Origin: Diphasiastrum complanatum
Lineage: Eukaryota > Streptophyta > Lycopodiopsida > Lycopodiales > Lycopodiaceae
Length of the DNA stretch: 64,000 nucleotides
Assembly: GCA_029204225.1 (NCBI GenBank)
Contig: CM055104.1
Span: forward strand, 42,591,502 to 42,655,501
Direction of reading: 5' to 3'
How positions within the stretch are numbered: position 1 is the stretch's first letter; every line of letters begins with the position of its first letter. The notes under the pieces were generated by a model. It was not told where the DNA came from, did no database searches, and saw only the letters and a list, made by a program, of their open reading frames with translations. This document shows positions 31,128 through 42,726 of this stretch, in pieces. The translations under genes were made by a program, and so were the position numbers.

Positions 31128-31515
31128 ATTGTCAAAACCCTAGTGCACCAATGGATAGATGAACCCAAGAGAACTCATGTATAAGCATGAAATGAGATAA
31201 GAGAGAGAGAAGATATGTTCTCCCACGCTTGTACACTATTCATAACAGGTCCATGCCTCATTTTGAACTTGGTTTCCCTCTGTAGAAACTTCTAGATCAA
31301 AAACCCTACTAATGATATGGACTAGATTCAATGAATCAACTATTCAAATCTGAATCTCTCAAACTCGACCTTCTACATTTACCACACTTTTTAAAAGTGG
31401 TAATTAAAAAACATTTAGACTAAAATAACTTTGAAATGTCTATCTCTAAGTCTAAAATGCAAATTGGCCTCAATTGCCAAATACAAAAGATCAAACTAGT
31501 TGACAATTTCTCACA
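31128..31515 (-). repeat. Truncated LTR of copia family A (minus-strand copy)
   Basis: On the minus strand the LTR starts TGTGAGAAATTG after the purine-rich GAAGAGGGAG and matches the family A LTR at 24069 through the GTTCTCTTGGGTTC and CCATTGGTGCACTA region. It then stops near 31128, so about half of the LTR is lost. Confidence 0.75.
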
Positions 31516-32981
31516 CTCCCTCTTCAACTAGTTTTAGCATAGACTTTGAGAATACTCCAAGTGAAGCCTTATGCTTTTTAAACAAGTCTTTTCCAAGTGC
31601 TTTGGTGAATATATCAGCTACACATTCCTTTGAAGACACCTGTTGAAGCTCCACCTCCTTTTCCACGACTTGTTCTCTCACAAAGTGATAAGCCACCTCA
31701 ATATACTTGCTCCTAGCATGAAAAATAGGATTGCTTGCCAACTTTTGGACTGATAGGTTGTCACAAAAGATGATTGGGCTCTCTAAAATATCCAGCAAGT
31801 TAAGATCCTTGGTCATCCTGTTGATCCATATCATCTCCTTTGTGCAATGAGTAAGGGCTTTGTACTCGGCCTCACTAGATGACAATGAGATAATGGCTTG
31901 TTTCTTTGACATCCATGATATAGCTCCATCGCCTATGAAAATACAATCTGCACTTATGGATTTTCTATCCATTTGATCTCCAGCAAAGAATCTGAAAACC
32001 CATACAAATTAGGTGATGATTCCTCATACAATATGCGAATTCCCATGATGTATCTCAAAACAAAGTCCGAATCTGAAAAATCATACAAATTAGGTGATGA
32101 TTCCTCATACAATATGTAAATTCCCATGATGTATCTCAAAATTCTCTTCCCTAGCTTCCAATGCTCCTCACTAGGATCTTGCATAAATTAGCTTAATCTA
32201 CCAACACAATAGCTTAGATCTGGTCTTGTGATGGTTAGATATATAAGTGAACCAACTAGATTTCTATAGAGAGTAATGTCCTCGATGGATCTTTCATTAC
32301 CTCTTATAGTTAGATTTACATTTGACTCCATAGGTGTATCACAAGACTTTGCATCTACCATTGAAATCTACTTAGAATAGAATTAGCATACTTCTCTTGA
32401 CAAATGAAAGTAGATTGAGAAGTCCTAACACTCCTATTCCTAAGATGTAATGCAAACGACCAAGATCATTCTTGAGAGCATTCTTGATATCGTCAACATC
32501 TTGGTTGTTGTTTCCACTCAAGATGATATCATCCACATAGATTAGCAAAATAGTAACATCATTACCAACAAATCTATAAAAAAAGTGAATGATCATACTC
32601 ACTCATAACAAAGTTTTGAGAGAGTAAAAATGTGTTAAGCTTAGCATACCAACTCCTTGGTGCTTGCTTAAGACCATACAAACTCTTTTGCAGAAGACAA
32701 ACATGATTTGGCTTTGTAGATGAAATGTAGCTCTCGGCTTGCTCCATGTACACTTCCTTCTCAAGATCACCATTCAAGAATGCATTTGTGATGTCCACTT
32801 GCCATAGGTCCCATCCAAAAAGAGTAGCAAGAGAGATGATGACCCGAATGCTTACCATCTTTGCCACGGGTGCAAAGGTTTCATCACAATCAATACCATG
32901 TTCTTGAGCATATCCTTTTGCCACCAACCTTGTCTTATGCTTATTGATAGATCCATCTTGGTTATGTGGTAACAACATCAA
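31511..32981 (-). pseudogene. Ty1/copia reverse transcriptase and RNase H (family A, minus strand)
   Basis: From right to left: the RT start lies in the frame 32981-32574 with HKTRLVAKGYAQEHGID, the first catalytic Asp in WQVDITNAFLNGDL and SLYGLKQAPRSWYAKL. After a frame change comes the RT active site LLIYVDDIILSGN (32602-32372). RNase H at 31972-31511 shows MDRKSISADCIFIG, SSSEAEYKAL, FCDNLSVQKLASNPIFHA and DIFTKALGKDLFKKH. Between them an 81-bp segment is tandemly duplicated (31988 and 32069). The frame ends EEGV with a TGA that overlaps the LTR start, as in the copy at 24073. The integrase is missing. Confidence 0.85.
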
Positions 32982-32984
32982 TAT

Positions 32985-33960
32985 TCAAGTCCTTGACCAT
33001 ACTATTATTATGCATGTACAAGATTGACCTCATGTTTAAATGACCTAGTCTTTGATGCTAAACATGAGCATCAGAATTACTCACAGAAAGTGCATGATCA
33101 TGACTTAGGATGTATAAATTTCTTTCTTTGTGTACAGAAATGATTTCATTGGAATTCCCATCAGTAATAGTACATCGACTAGCAGTAAACAAGGCTCTAT
33201 AGCCTTGATCAGTGATCTTGCTAATAGATAATAAGTTCTTTGTTAACTTGGGTACGTATAGTTCACCATCTAACTGTCTAGTGATGCCGTCAGAAAACTA
33301 CAGTCGAATGGAGCCTTGGCCTTCAACCTTGTGTGAACTTGAGTCCGCCAAGGAAAATGTACTTTGAATTTGTTGCTATGAGAATAGAAAATAGGTTCTT
33401 ACATGGTGTCATGTGTTGTGAAGCACTTGAATTAAAATACAATTGACAGGCATCTCTACTTGGTTGGTCTTGTACCATCAGCGCCTTGTCATCCTCTTGG
33501 AAATTTTTGATAGAGTCAGAACCTCCGTCTTGGTGCTGCTGCATCTTCTTTCTCGATTCATTGTGCTTGAGGATGTGACAATCCTTAATGTCGTGATTTG
33601 ATCATTTGCAATATCTGCAAAAGAGTTTGGTCTTGGATGGCTATTGATGTTTGTGCTGTTATTGTTGTTGGTGCATTGAATTTGGATGCTCTGCTTTTGT
33701 CTTCTTGTCCTTGAAATTCTTCTTCTTGGACTGATGCTTATTAAAGTACAGATTTTCCTCTGTACTTCTTCCTGCAAAAGACTTGTTGTCAGCTTTTGAA
33801 GAGACAACGCAGGAGTATTGCCCAGAAACAATACTAGATTATTGTAGAAGGATGAAAGACTGGCAAGAAGAGACATTGTTGAGTCTTCTTCTGACTTTCT
33901 CAAGAAGAGACGAGTCGATACATCTGAGGTCTCATAGATACTTGTGAGGATATCCCATGC
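32985..33960 (-). pseudogene. Ty1/copia gag and protease remnant
   Basis: The frames 33903-33478 and 33544-33323 carry the end of gag, a zinc knuckle of the form C-x2-C-x4-H-x4-C (CRYCK...HDIKDC, with a stop inside) and a protease-like LYFNSSASQHMTPCKNLF. There the catalytic Asp of the usual DSGAS is replaced by Asn and Gly by Ser. GAG-pre-integrase-like sequence follows to about 32990 and abuts the RT of the neighbouring copia. The protease style differs from family A, so two copia fragments are probably fused here by deletion. Confidence 0.65.
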
Positions 33961-34093
33961 TTCTTTGGAGGTGGTGATGTTTAATACGTGAGAAATCTAA
34001 GTGTCTTTCACATGTAAGTTTTGTTCCCAAGGGAATAGTGTTTTCCCTTGTGAGGTTAGCTCACTACTGCGGGTTTCCTAACTAACCACAAAA

Positions 34094-35400
34094 CTAGTGG
34101 CGGTACCACGACACCTGCAATATGCAGTTATTGGGGACTTTATTTGCTTCGTGCCAAATCTTGATTAAATGGTACTGCACCTTCTCCATAAAGTCAAGAC
34201 GTGCAGTATTAAAATCCAAATTGTGTGGCAGGAAACAACGGTGGGCTTCGGCAATCCACTTGGAGGTTGGCCATGATGTGAAGCGTGATTCCCAGGAGCC
34301 ACCCATCATTGTTGCACAAAAGTATAAAGGAGCAACCGACAGCTGATCTTTGATTTGCTATGAGGCCATCAGCTTATTTGGATCGAATGCCAGAGGAGGG
34401 AGACAATTGTCCCATCTGGTTGCCACTGACGCCAACAGAGTTAGATCTTTTGCAAACATTGTCAATTGTCGCACCGTTGGATCGGGAGAGTGGACATATT
34501 CTCTCTGATAGGCTTGTAAGGCGTGGTGGAAATCCACTGAGATTGTCCAGCTGTAGGGCTGATGGATGATTGGCCAATTGGGCGTATGGATGGTGATTTT
34601 GTCCATAGCCAATCTCAAATCTTTCCATTTATTCCTTTGCAGCATTGGCACATAATAGGGATCTACCCGCAATTGGTGAGGGCTGGCGACGTAACTCCTA
34701 ATTGATTCCGAAGTTTTCTCAAAAATAATGATTCTCCATGCCGGCTGCTCTCCCAATGCAAGTATTTTGTCCTACTCTTTGCCGGCCTCTATCTCGGAGG
34801 TCTTAAACTTCAGAACCCATCCACCATGTGAGGACTCATGCGGATGTTGCTTTAAGAAGGTTTGGATCTGGTCCTCGACGCTGATGGGCCTTCTGAATAG
34901 AGGTGTGGTCCTTGATGAGGATGGACCTGCTTGAACTGCTGGTAAGATTGGCGATTGTTCTGCTAATCTAGAGCTCCCCCCTGGTCCATGCTCGAATCTA
35001 CCCCTATATCCATTGGTACAGCTTTGTGGTGCGGAGGGGAGAATTGCTGCATGACTGGTACCGGGATTTGTGGTCCAACTTCCAACACTTGAGCGGCTAC
35101 TTTTTCATAGGCAATGATGATCTCTTTAGCCTTTGCCAACTCGGTTGAAGCTGCTCCTTTGAACTTGACAAAGCGGCCTTGGAATCCCTAAAAGGCCACT
35201 TTGTATGTCTCCACTTTCTTGAACAAATATGCAATCTTCGTCGGTGTGACCTGATGATCTAGTATTTGCGTTTGAAGATACGCATCACGCTCAAGGGTGG
35301 TCGCATCCAATTCACCTTGAAGCCGTGTGCGGTCCTGTTCGGCCATCTGTAATTGACCCTTCAATAGTACACTTGTTGATTTGCATCCTGCACAGCCTTA
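34094..35400 (-). pseudogene. Unrecognised degenerate coding region, retroelement-like
   Basis: Minus-strand frames read as one decayed protein. A charged N-terminal part (ELDATTLERDAYLQTQ, ELAKAKEIIIAYEKVAAQV) looks like coiled coil. A proline-rich linker follows. A folded-looking part lies at 34756-34358 (SVDFHHALQAYQREY, LASVATRWDNCLPPLAFDP), then MGGSWESRFTSWPTSKWI and DFMEKVQYHLIKIWHEANK at 34309-34094. Several frameshifts and stops are present. I do not recognise the family. Position between two copia remnants and decay suggest a gag-like protein of an unidentified retroelement. Confidence 0.4.
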
Positions 35401-35439
35401 TCCACCTGATCATGTGCGGTTGTCGAGGCGTTTTGCAGG

Positions 35440-36768
35440 GAGCTGATGTGTAGATTCATGGATCTGTTCGAATCCTCTTCCATGTAATCTATCTCTAGTA
35501 ATGTGCATTCCTAATAGTGAATGAAAAGTGCCCAAATCATTCATGTCAAATTCCTTCGACAAATCACTCTTAGTGGTGTGCAGCAAGAATGTGTCGTTAG
35601 ATAGAATGAGTGCATCATGTACGTATATCATCTACGTATAGAGCTATGTAAATTGAATTGACACCTATATGTTTTTAATAAACATTGTAGTCAGCTGAAT
35701 TATTTGCAAAGCCTAATTGACTGAGATAAGCATTGATACATTCGAACCAAGCCCTTGTAGTTTCTTTCAAACCATAGATTGCTTTGTGTAGCTTGCACAC
35801 TTTGTGCTCTTGGCCTTTGCCTTCGAAACCTTTGGGTTGGAAGGTGTACATCTCCTCTTTGACATAGCCATAAGGCTATTTTGACATCCATTAGATGCAT
35901 CTTGAGGTCGACGGCTGCAAGTGCAATGAGAGCCCTGATTGACTGCATCTTGACAACATCACGAAATGTTTCTTGGTGATCCACTCCCTAGATTTGAGTG
36001 AATCCTTTGGCCACCATCCTTGCCTTCCATTTTGCAATGGAACCATCAAAGTTGATCTTCTTCTTGAAGATCCACTTGTTGTCGATAACTCTCTTGTGAG
36101 TGAGGAAGTTGACCAAGGTCCAGGTCTGGTTCGATAAAAGTGAGTTGTACTCACTTTCCATTGCTTTGCGCCACTTCACAGTATCCTTAGATTTGATAGC
36201 TTCGGCTAGGGTCTCCGGATATCCAGATGAAGTCTAGAAAGTTTGAGGCGTGTACCTTTCAGGTACTGTTCGAGTTCTCAAAGATCTTCGAACAATTGGT
36301 TGACTAGATTCGAATGGTGTCTCTTCCTGAATTTCTGCAGATTTTCTCAAGCTAGCTTGACTTGGTCTTTCGACAGGTATTGTCGACTGCTCGGATTCTG
36401 TAGCTCAAATTTCTTCGACTGCAGGTTCTATAGAAGAGACATCATGATTGGAAGATTTGATGTTGTGTAAGATAGGATGAAATGACACAATATCATTTGT
36501 TGATGGTTGTTTAAAGTCGTAGAATGCATCCTCTTTGAAGATTACATCTCGAGAAACAAATGCTACATTGGTGAATGGATCATAAACTTTGTAAGCTTTA
36601 TGTTCATCGGGGTAGCCAATGAAAATGCATTTATTCATCCTTTGGCCCAATTTCTTCCTAAGTTGCTTAGGAACATGAACAAAGCATATACATCCAAATA
36701 TTTTTAAATCACTAACACTAGGTTTGTGTCCATGCCACACTTGATAAGGGGTTCAGCTATTGACTGTC
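35440..36768 (-). pseudogene. Ty1/copia integrase end and reverse transcriptase remnant
   Basis: The integrase end occupies 36740-36405 (VWHGHKPSVSDLKIFGCICF, KCIFIGYPDEHKAYKVYD, FVSRDVIFKEDAF). RT begins at 36179 (WRKAMESEYNSLLSNQTWTL, KWIFKKKINFDG) and continues with shifts to GLVRMYQCLSQ (35700) and to IYVHDALILSNDTFL at 35631, where the YVDD active site has become YVHD. It ends near 35440 without RNase H. This copy belongs to a copia lineage distinct from family A. Confidence 0.85.
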
Positions 36769-37334
36769 ATGTACTTTTAGTACATCAATGCTTATCATGC
36801 AAGATAATATCCAATGTAAGCTTTGTAGGTCCAAAAGGAGCTATTTGCCTTAAAGAACGAGGCGATTCTCTCTTTAGGCCCTTCAAAGTAATTAATAAGG
36901 ATAATAGGCCAATAAGGGCCCAATGTAGTTTAAATAACTTGACTTAACAAGGGCTAACTATCTCTCAAGATAGTTAAGCTAAGTGAGAGCATTGTCTATA
37001 ACTAGGCAAGAGACATCAATTTGTGAATCTTTTGGCTCATTTGCAAGTGAGAGCTTCTTGCTTCCTCATTGTGATTGGAGCCATGGGGATCTCCTTTGCT
37101 AGGTCTCATGTGCCCTATCCACATGAATTCATGCTCCTATTACCATTGATTGCACTCTCTATTTCATTGCTAATGTGATTCAATGGTGATCTCCATGTTT
37201 CTAGCATTTTACAGTCTGTAAAATACCATTCTGAATAAACTTCAAGCATTCACTCCACTAATGTAGACAATTGGCTAGAAGATTTGGATTATGACTTCTA
37301 CTATAGTGGATGTAGTAGTAGTATAGTTTTCTTT
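36769..37334. other. Possible LTR-like spacer before the acidic coding region
   Basis: No coding frame was found. The text around 36769-37212 (short inverted words GTACTTTTAGTAC, CTCAAGATAGTTAAG) is reminiscent of an LTR, but no partner copy is in the window. Confidence 0.25.
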
Positions 37335-38502
37335 GCTTCATTGGGTTTCCAAGGACGTGTTCGGTGAATATCAAGACTTTCTTTGTGAGAATTGGTTAAG
37401 TTTCAAAAAAATTTGTAAATAGGTCTTCAATCGATCTGACTTCATCCAATGGTGTTCTTTGAGCCAGATAACTACAGATGTTGAGTACAATCAAGAATTT
37501 CAGCAGATGGTTCCATTATTTGAATATGGAAAAGTATGTTTTGTACAATGCTATATATATGGCTTACAATCTTAATATCGGAGCATTGTAGAAAATTATC
37601 TACAAACTACTTCTCTACAGCTTGGGTTTCGATTAAGGAAAATAATGGAATATGCATTAGACTATGAGCAACAAGAACACAGGTTTCAATTGGATGCTAA
37701 AAGGAAGGAAGAACAATCTAAATGGTTGGAAGAAGTGAAGATGCGGATACAGAAATTGAACCTTCACAATAAAGCATCAGTGGATCGACAACCGAAACAG
37801 GTACAGGAAAGTGAAGAAACTTCTGAAGATGAAGATGATCCTACCAATGACTCTAATGAGCAAAGTGACAATGACAAAGCGGATGAGCGCAGCGATGACA
37901 ATAAGTCAGATAAGCAAAGTGACGACGAAAGTCAAGTCCCAGATCTAGACACAGTTGCATACAACAAAAGTCCAATTCAAGAGTTGGATCAAGATGTGAT
38001 GATAGATGGTGAAAATCAAGATGCAGGCCAAAGTCTGGATTCAGATCAGAATGCAAAGACAAATAAAGAAAATATGGACTCAGATCAAAGAGCATTCACA
38101 GATAGTGAAAGTCTTAACCAAGACAATGAGGATCAAGGTTTATTTCTGGATGCAGAATTTGATCAAGAGAATGATGTTGCCAAAGCACATGTTGGTAAGT
38201 TGGAAGCGCAAATTTCAGATGCAGTTGATTGTCAATTGGACGATTTAACTTTTGATCAAGAGGAAATCCAAGAATCAATTGATCATCATTGGCAATTGGA
38301 GCAACCTAACGTTCCAGAAAAGGTCCAACTTCTTATTGAACATCCTTTTGAGTCTCACTTCAACCATCAAAGTCAAGAACATGACCTACATCAATGTTTG
38401 AATCTGATCAATGGACAAGCAACTATGGGCCGTCAAATTGAGAATAGTGTTATGCTCAAAGAAACTCAATCAAGGCATTCACCAAACTTCCAAAATGAAT
38501 AA
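37335..38502 (+). CDS. Unrecognised acidic coiled-coil/disordered protein, candidate gene or recent pseudogene
   Basis: The main open frame is 37645-38502 (285 codons). It stays open upstream to a TTCTCTACAG acceptor at 37620 (LGFRLRKI before the ATG). In phase with it, a donor AAAA/GTATGTTTTG near 37531 ends an upstream piece (QEFQQMVPLFEYGK, preceded by VFGEYQDFLCENWLSFKK) that goes back to about 37335 with one TAG near 37421. The protein begins with a charged helix (RFQLDAKRKEEQSKWLEE) and continues as a long Asp/Glu/Asn/Gln/Ser-rich disordered tail with repeated DSDQ-like words. No domain is recognised. The uninterrupted tail contrasts with the decayed transposons around it. Confidence 0.45.
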
Positions 38503-39545
38503 TATATAACTATTATTAAGTTACCCTCCAAAGCAAAAAAAAATTCATGTTCCTTTTCAACTTGCTTATTTTTCTCATTGGAGGTTTAAAAAATAATTAG
38601 TATCTTGAAACATTTTCTCATGCCGATCTATTATGATGAGGGCTGCCATTATCTTGTGATATGTCTTACTTGACTACATTGTTAACAACATGAATGATTT
38701 TCAAGTTTTATCACAAGATGTGGTAGAGGCAGTTTAAAATCCTAAAAAAGTATTTTCAATGTAATAAACAACTATGTTCTAATAAATAAGTGCACTTTCC
38801 AAAATGGCCTTGTTAAACAAACATAAAAAAAATTAAAGTTAAATGTAAATAACCTACATCAATTAGTTCAAGATGGAAGTTTCTATTATTCTTGATGGTT
38901 TTGTATTACAATTTCAATGCATGAAATGAACAACGTACATAATTATATTACAAAAAGAGAGTGTGCAAAAAGATGCATGAATATATTCTTGTGCTATTTT
39001 GCAACAATAATCTGATCCAATGTACACTACATCATGTACAATGCACAAAATAATCATTTTAGAAAAAAATTGCAACTATATCTGATCCAATATATGTAAT
39101 CTTTGCAATGAACATCCATGTATAGACCAAGTCAAGATTGGAGAAGAAAGCTCATCAATATCCGTTTTCGACAACAACCAAGATCTCATCATCAAGGATA
39201 CACAAATCTCTCTTTACCAACTTGAAAGCATATAATTGTCTTTTACATGAACTCTGACAAGATCAAAGAAAGACCAAGTTTAAATTCAACAAAAAATGCC
39301 TCTTGTGGTGGCATCCTGCATGAATAACTCTTACATTAATATTTTCATAGCCACTCAAGTACTTACTATGGCAAGGTTAAGTCAAAACATGTTATAGATA
39401 GTCATTTTGGATTAAGCAATTTCAATATTAAGCATTGGAAAACCATGTAAGCAAAACATGCTTGAAACCAAGAAATATTCATTAATTGAACTTACAAAAT
39501 ATTGGTAATTAGATTGACTTTCTATATTTGTATCATTGAATTGAG
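38503..39545. other. AT-rich intergenic DNA, no gene seen
   Basis: No supported frame was found. A near-repeat of TCTGATCCAAT with TGTACA words occurs at 39010 and 39080. Confidence 0.6.
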
Positions 39546-39763
39546 ATATTTAATCCCCTTGACATGTAAAGGTCTTGTATAATCATTCAAAGTTAATCAT
39601 AGATGTTAAGTTGATTCACCCCAAAAGGTTCCCTACAAAGAAAATGACACAAGCATATTTAATCCCCTTGACATGTAAAGGTCTTGTATAATCATTCAAA
39701 GTTAATCATAGATGTTAAGTTGATTCACCCCAAAAGGTTCCCTACAAAGAAAATGGCACAAAC
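39546..39763. repeat. 109-bp tandem duplication
   Basis: Two adjacent copies, 39546-39654 and 39655-39763, start ATATTTAATCCCC and are almost identical (an A/G change near the end). This is a recent local duplication. It is followed by a CCCT microsatellite at about 39768-39784. Confidence 0.9.
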
Positions 39764-39784
39764 ATGCTCCCTCCCTCCCTCCCT

Positions 39785-41517
39785 CTCAATAAATTCATAT
39801 ATTTAAAATAGGAGCTAATAAAAAATAACACATCTTGGAACAATAATTTATTGCACAATTTGAGACCATCACGCGTTTAGATAGAAGCTAATTAAAAGTA
39901 CGTTTTATAACAAAATTTTGCAACAAAATTACATGTTAAAATTTGAAGAGCATATATTCATGATACTATAGCACTACATATAATTGCCATGCTCAAGCCA
40001 CCATAAGCACACATCTTGTAGAGTATGCCTATTATGATGTGGTATACCATGGTGTTTAGGGAGGCCTCATGTTCCACTTGTCTTTTCAGTAGGTTGAGTT
40101 TGGATGTGGGGACTCAATAAGTCGAAACATATTTCACGTTCTGTTAGGGACATTTCTCCCTTCTAGGAAAATGAATTATAGAGCCTGTTGCGAAGATAGC
40201 TCTTTGACCCTATGGTAGAAGCTTATCAGGTTATTTTGATTTCATTCCAAAAATATATAAAAAAGAAATGTCCTCCCTTAGATGTCCCCTGCTGGTTATC
40301 AATCTCTCCAATTTCAATAGTACAAATTAGATTCCCTGGAGCAGATATAGTACAGATGCAAATTGACTTCAAATATGACACATTGATTATGAGCTGTTCA
40401 TAAAATTTTACTTGACGGCCTCAATTAATGTCTTGGCAGGGGCCCGTCCGCAACTTTCTCCAAAACTTTTCAGGCCAAAAATCAAATATAAATCCTAAAT
40501 AAAAGCTCCTGCCAGTTACTTGAAGCTGCACATTCTACCCACCAGCTTCCTCGACCGATCCCATCATGCAGCTTTTCTTGAGATTAAAGCTACAAAATTG
40601 CATTTGAAACAAGAGAACATTGGACAAGCTTTTGCATCTTTAACACCATTCAATTCCGGCCACTCCAACTCGCTCACCTGCAGTAGCACTAGGATGTGGT
40701 TCTACTGGACATCCCAGAGGCCAATTTGACTTACACGTTTGCTGTCAGAGAGCATTATGACATACGTAGCATACCTTTAGGAGAAAGGAGAGCTAAAATT
40801 TTTGACAGATTATGTGCTGCTATTGAAATTCTTCCTTGCCAAACTGAAATGCAAACCGGGGCATGTAAGCATGTTGAATAATAAGTCAGTGTTTAAAAAT
40901 TTCATGCAATTTCTGCAGCACTAATCAGAGCATTGATAAAAAGTGCACGAAATAATGGGTTATCTCACCGACCAACTGACACATTCTTCAAAGACTCGAA
41001 GAATGGGCGCTTAACTTGAAAACCTCAAACTGCAGTCGTAGAATTACACAATGTAAACAATGTGCTGGGCACATGAGATAGAATAACCCCGCTAGTTCAG
41101 TAAGAGACTGTTCTGGTAAATGTCCCACTTTCAGTCGTTTGGACTAATTGTACAAAGGGATAACAGATTGAAAGTGAAAAGATACCTCAGTTGAATCTAA
41201 ACTTAGACTCGCCTGCCATTTACTTAATGATAGTGTGCAAGGTGCAGCTTGAAGCTAAAAGACATAGAAGCTCCTTTCCCAGAAAAACCTCCAGCTGTTT
41301 ACGATCTCATTCAGTTTAAGCTCTTGAAATTCATCTCAATCTCTGCTCTCGTAAGAAAGCTACTCACGAGATTCACAAATCATAACTCAAGAAACTATGA
41401 AATCAAAAACTATCACTGGGGCTCCTGTAAACTTCTCTTGATTAGTCAGAGTCCAAAATCTTTCTGTATGACTAATTGATTTTGAGGAAAAATTACGATC
41501 ACGAGACAAAGACGTCG
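39785..41517. other. Intergenic region 3' of the PAT gene with one exon-like ORF
   Basis: Mostly non-coding. At 40696-40881 (plus) a frame begins in the middle of VLLDIPEANLTYTF and continues EHYDIRSIPLGERRAKIFD. It looks protein-like, but I do not recognise it, and it has no supported start or splice partner. The PAT 3' UTR should lie just below 41518. Confidence 0.35.
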
Positions 41518-42726
41518 TTAAGAGGACCGAGGAATAAAAACAGGAGAATGAGAACGTGTTGCAGATACTCGCAAAAGCTTGCCATCCGGGAATACATGTG
41601 GTTCTTCATGTGTCTGTTCAGGTAGAGGAGTGGACGGCAGGCTTAAGCTATAATTTCTGCCAGCTGCAGCAGAAGAGTTTTTCACTGGGGCACTGATGGG
41701 TCCATCATAAAAGATTGAAGTACCTGTATATAAGAGAGGATCTGTTGCTTGTGAGCCTTTCATCATACTCGGAGAGCTATGTTGACTTGCATGTAGAATG
41801 TGAGAATGGGGCTTGCCGAAATCAAGTTCAGACGCTGTAGGGTCATCAGAGATAGTGGAAACAGACTGTGGGGGTTCCACCCATGTTTGTTTTACCAAGG
41901 ACAAGATGGAGTTTTCTCCAGCACCGTGTCCCTGTTGAGAGACGCCTCTTCCACTTTTTGTATCCCGTGAGCTAGGAACTCTGCGACCACTACTTAAAGT
42001 CACATTATACTTATTGGGCCACTGCTCACCTTGTCCCAAACGCTCATCCACACTTTCTCCACCAGATGCATCATATCCGTCACTTGTAGCTGTTCCAACC
42101 CAAGGTGGGCAATCTGCAGATGACTGTGATTGTGTACCCTTAAGATGCATAGGAATATTTCCCGTAGGAATCAAGGCACTGGGAACTGTCAATGGAACCA
42201 ATGATTGCTTCAACTTTGTACTAAAGGTTTCATGCTGATGACTACTGGAAGGACCATACTTCCGCTCCAAAGGTAGAGGGCTCAATAACTCAGAGTCATT
42301 CATAGAGTAACCGGTACTGCTGTAGCTACTTCTTGGAGCTCCTGCCTCGAAAATAAGTCTAGCCTCATCTTTGGTATTGTATGGAACTTTGGCAAGCGCT
42401 GAATCTTCCTTTCCCTTCCTGCGGCCATTTGCCGAACCAAGGTCATAGCTGACACTACTTCTCGTGCTGATGTTACTGCTGGAGGTGTAATCAGGTGCTG
42501 CTATTCGTACTACCTGATTTCCTATGGGTTTCAATATTGAGGAATTCTCCCTTGCTTTTGCAGCTGCTCTAGCTGCTTCGTTAGGGCTGAGTTTGGCGAG
42601 CTTCCATGCACTAATCCTCACAGGGCGCCTTTGTGCCTTGTTATCATGCCTGGCAACTGCAACTGCAGAATCCGGGTCTACAGTAGATGGAATTCTCCCT
42701 GGTCCCAGGTGTGGGATAATCTCATC
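41518..42726 (-). CDS. PAT gene, last coding exon (C-terminal tail, 402 aa)
   Basis: The exon opens after ATTACAG at 42727 with [20 protein letters not shown], a conserved continuation of the VFVEHQ end of exon 8, and includes [20 protein letters not shown]. The remaining about 330 residues are rich in Ser, Pro and Gly and probably disordered, typical of the regulatory tails of this PAT group. The upstream in-frame ATG at 42775 belongs to the intron and is not a start. Confidence 0.92.
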   Translation of the reverse strand, partial: DEIIPHLGPGRIPSTVDPDSAVAVARHDNKAQRRPVRISAWKLAKLSPNEAARAAAKARENSSILKPIGNQVVRIAAPDYTSSSNISTRSSVSYDLGSANGRRKGKEDSALAKVPYNTKDEARLIFEAGAPRSSYSSTGYSMNDSELLSPLPLERKYGPSSSHQHETFSTKLKQSLVPLTVPSALIPTGNIPMHLKGTQSQSSADCPPWVGTATSDGYDASGGESVDERLGQGEQWPNKYNVTLSSGRRVPSSRDTKSGRGVSQQGHGAGENSILSLVKQTWVEPPQSVSTISDDPTASELDFGKPHSHILHASQHSSPSMMKGSQATDPLLYTGTSIFYDGPISAPVKNSSAAAGRNYSLSLPSTPLPEQTHEEPHVFPDGKLLRVSATRSHSPVFIPRSS

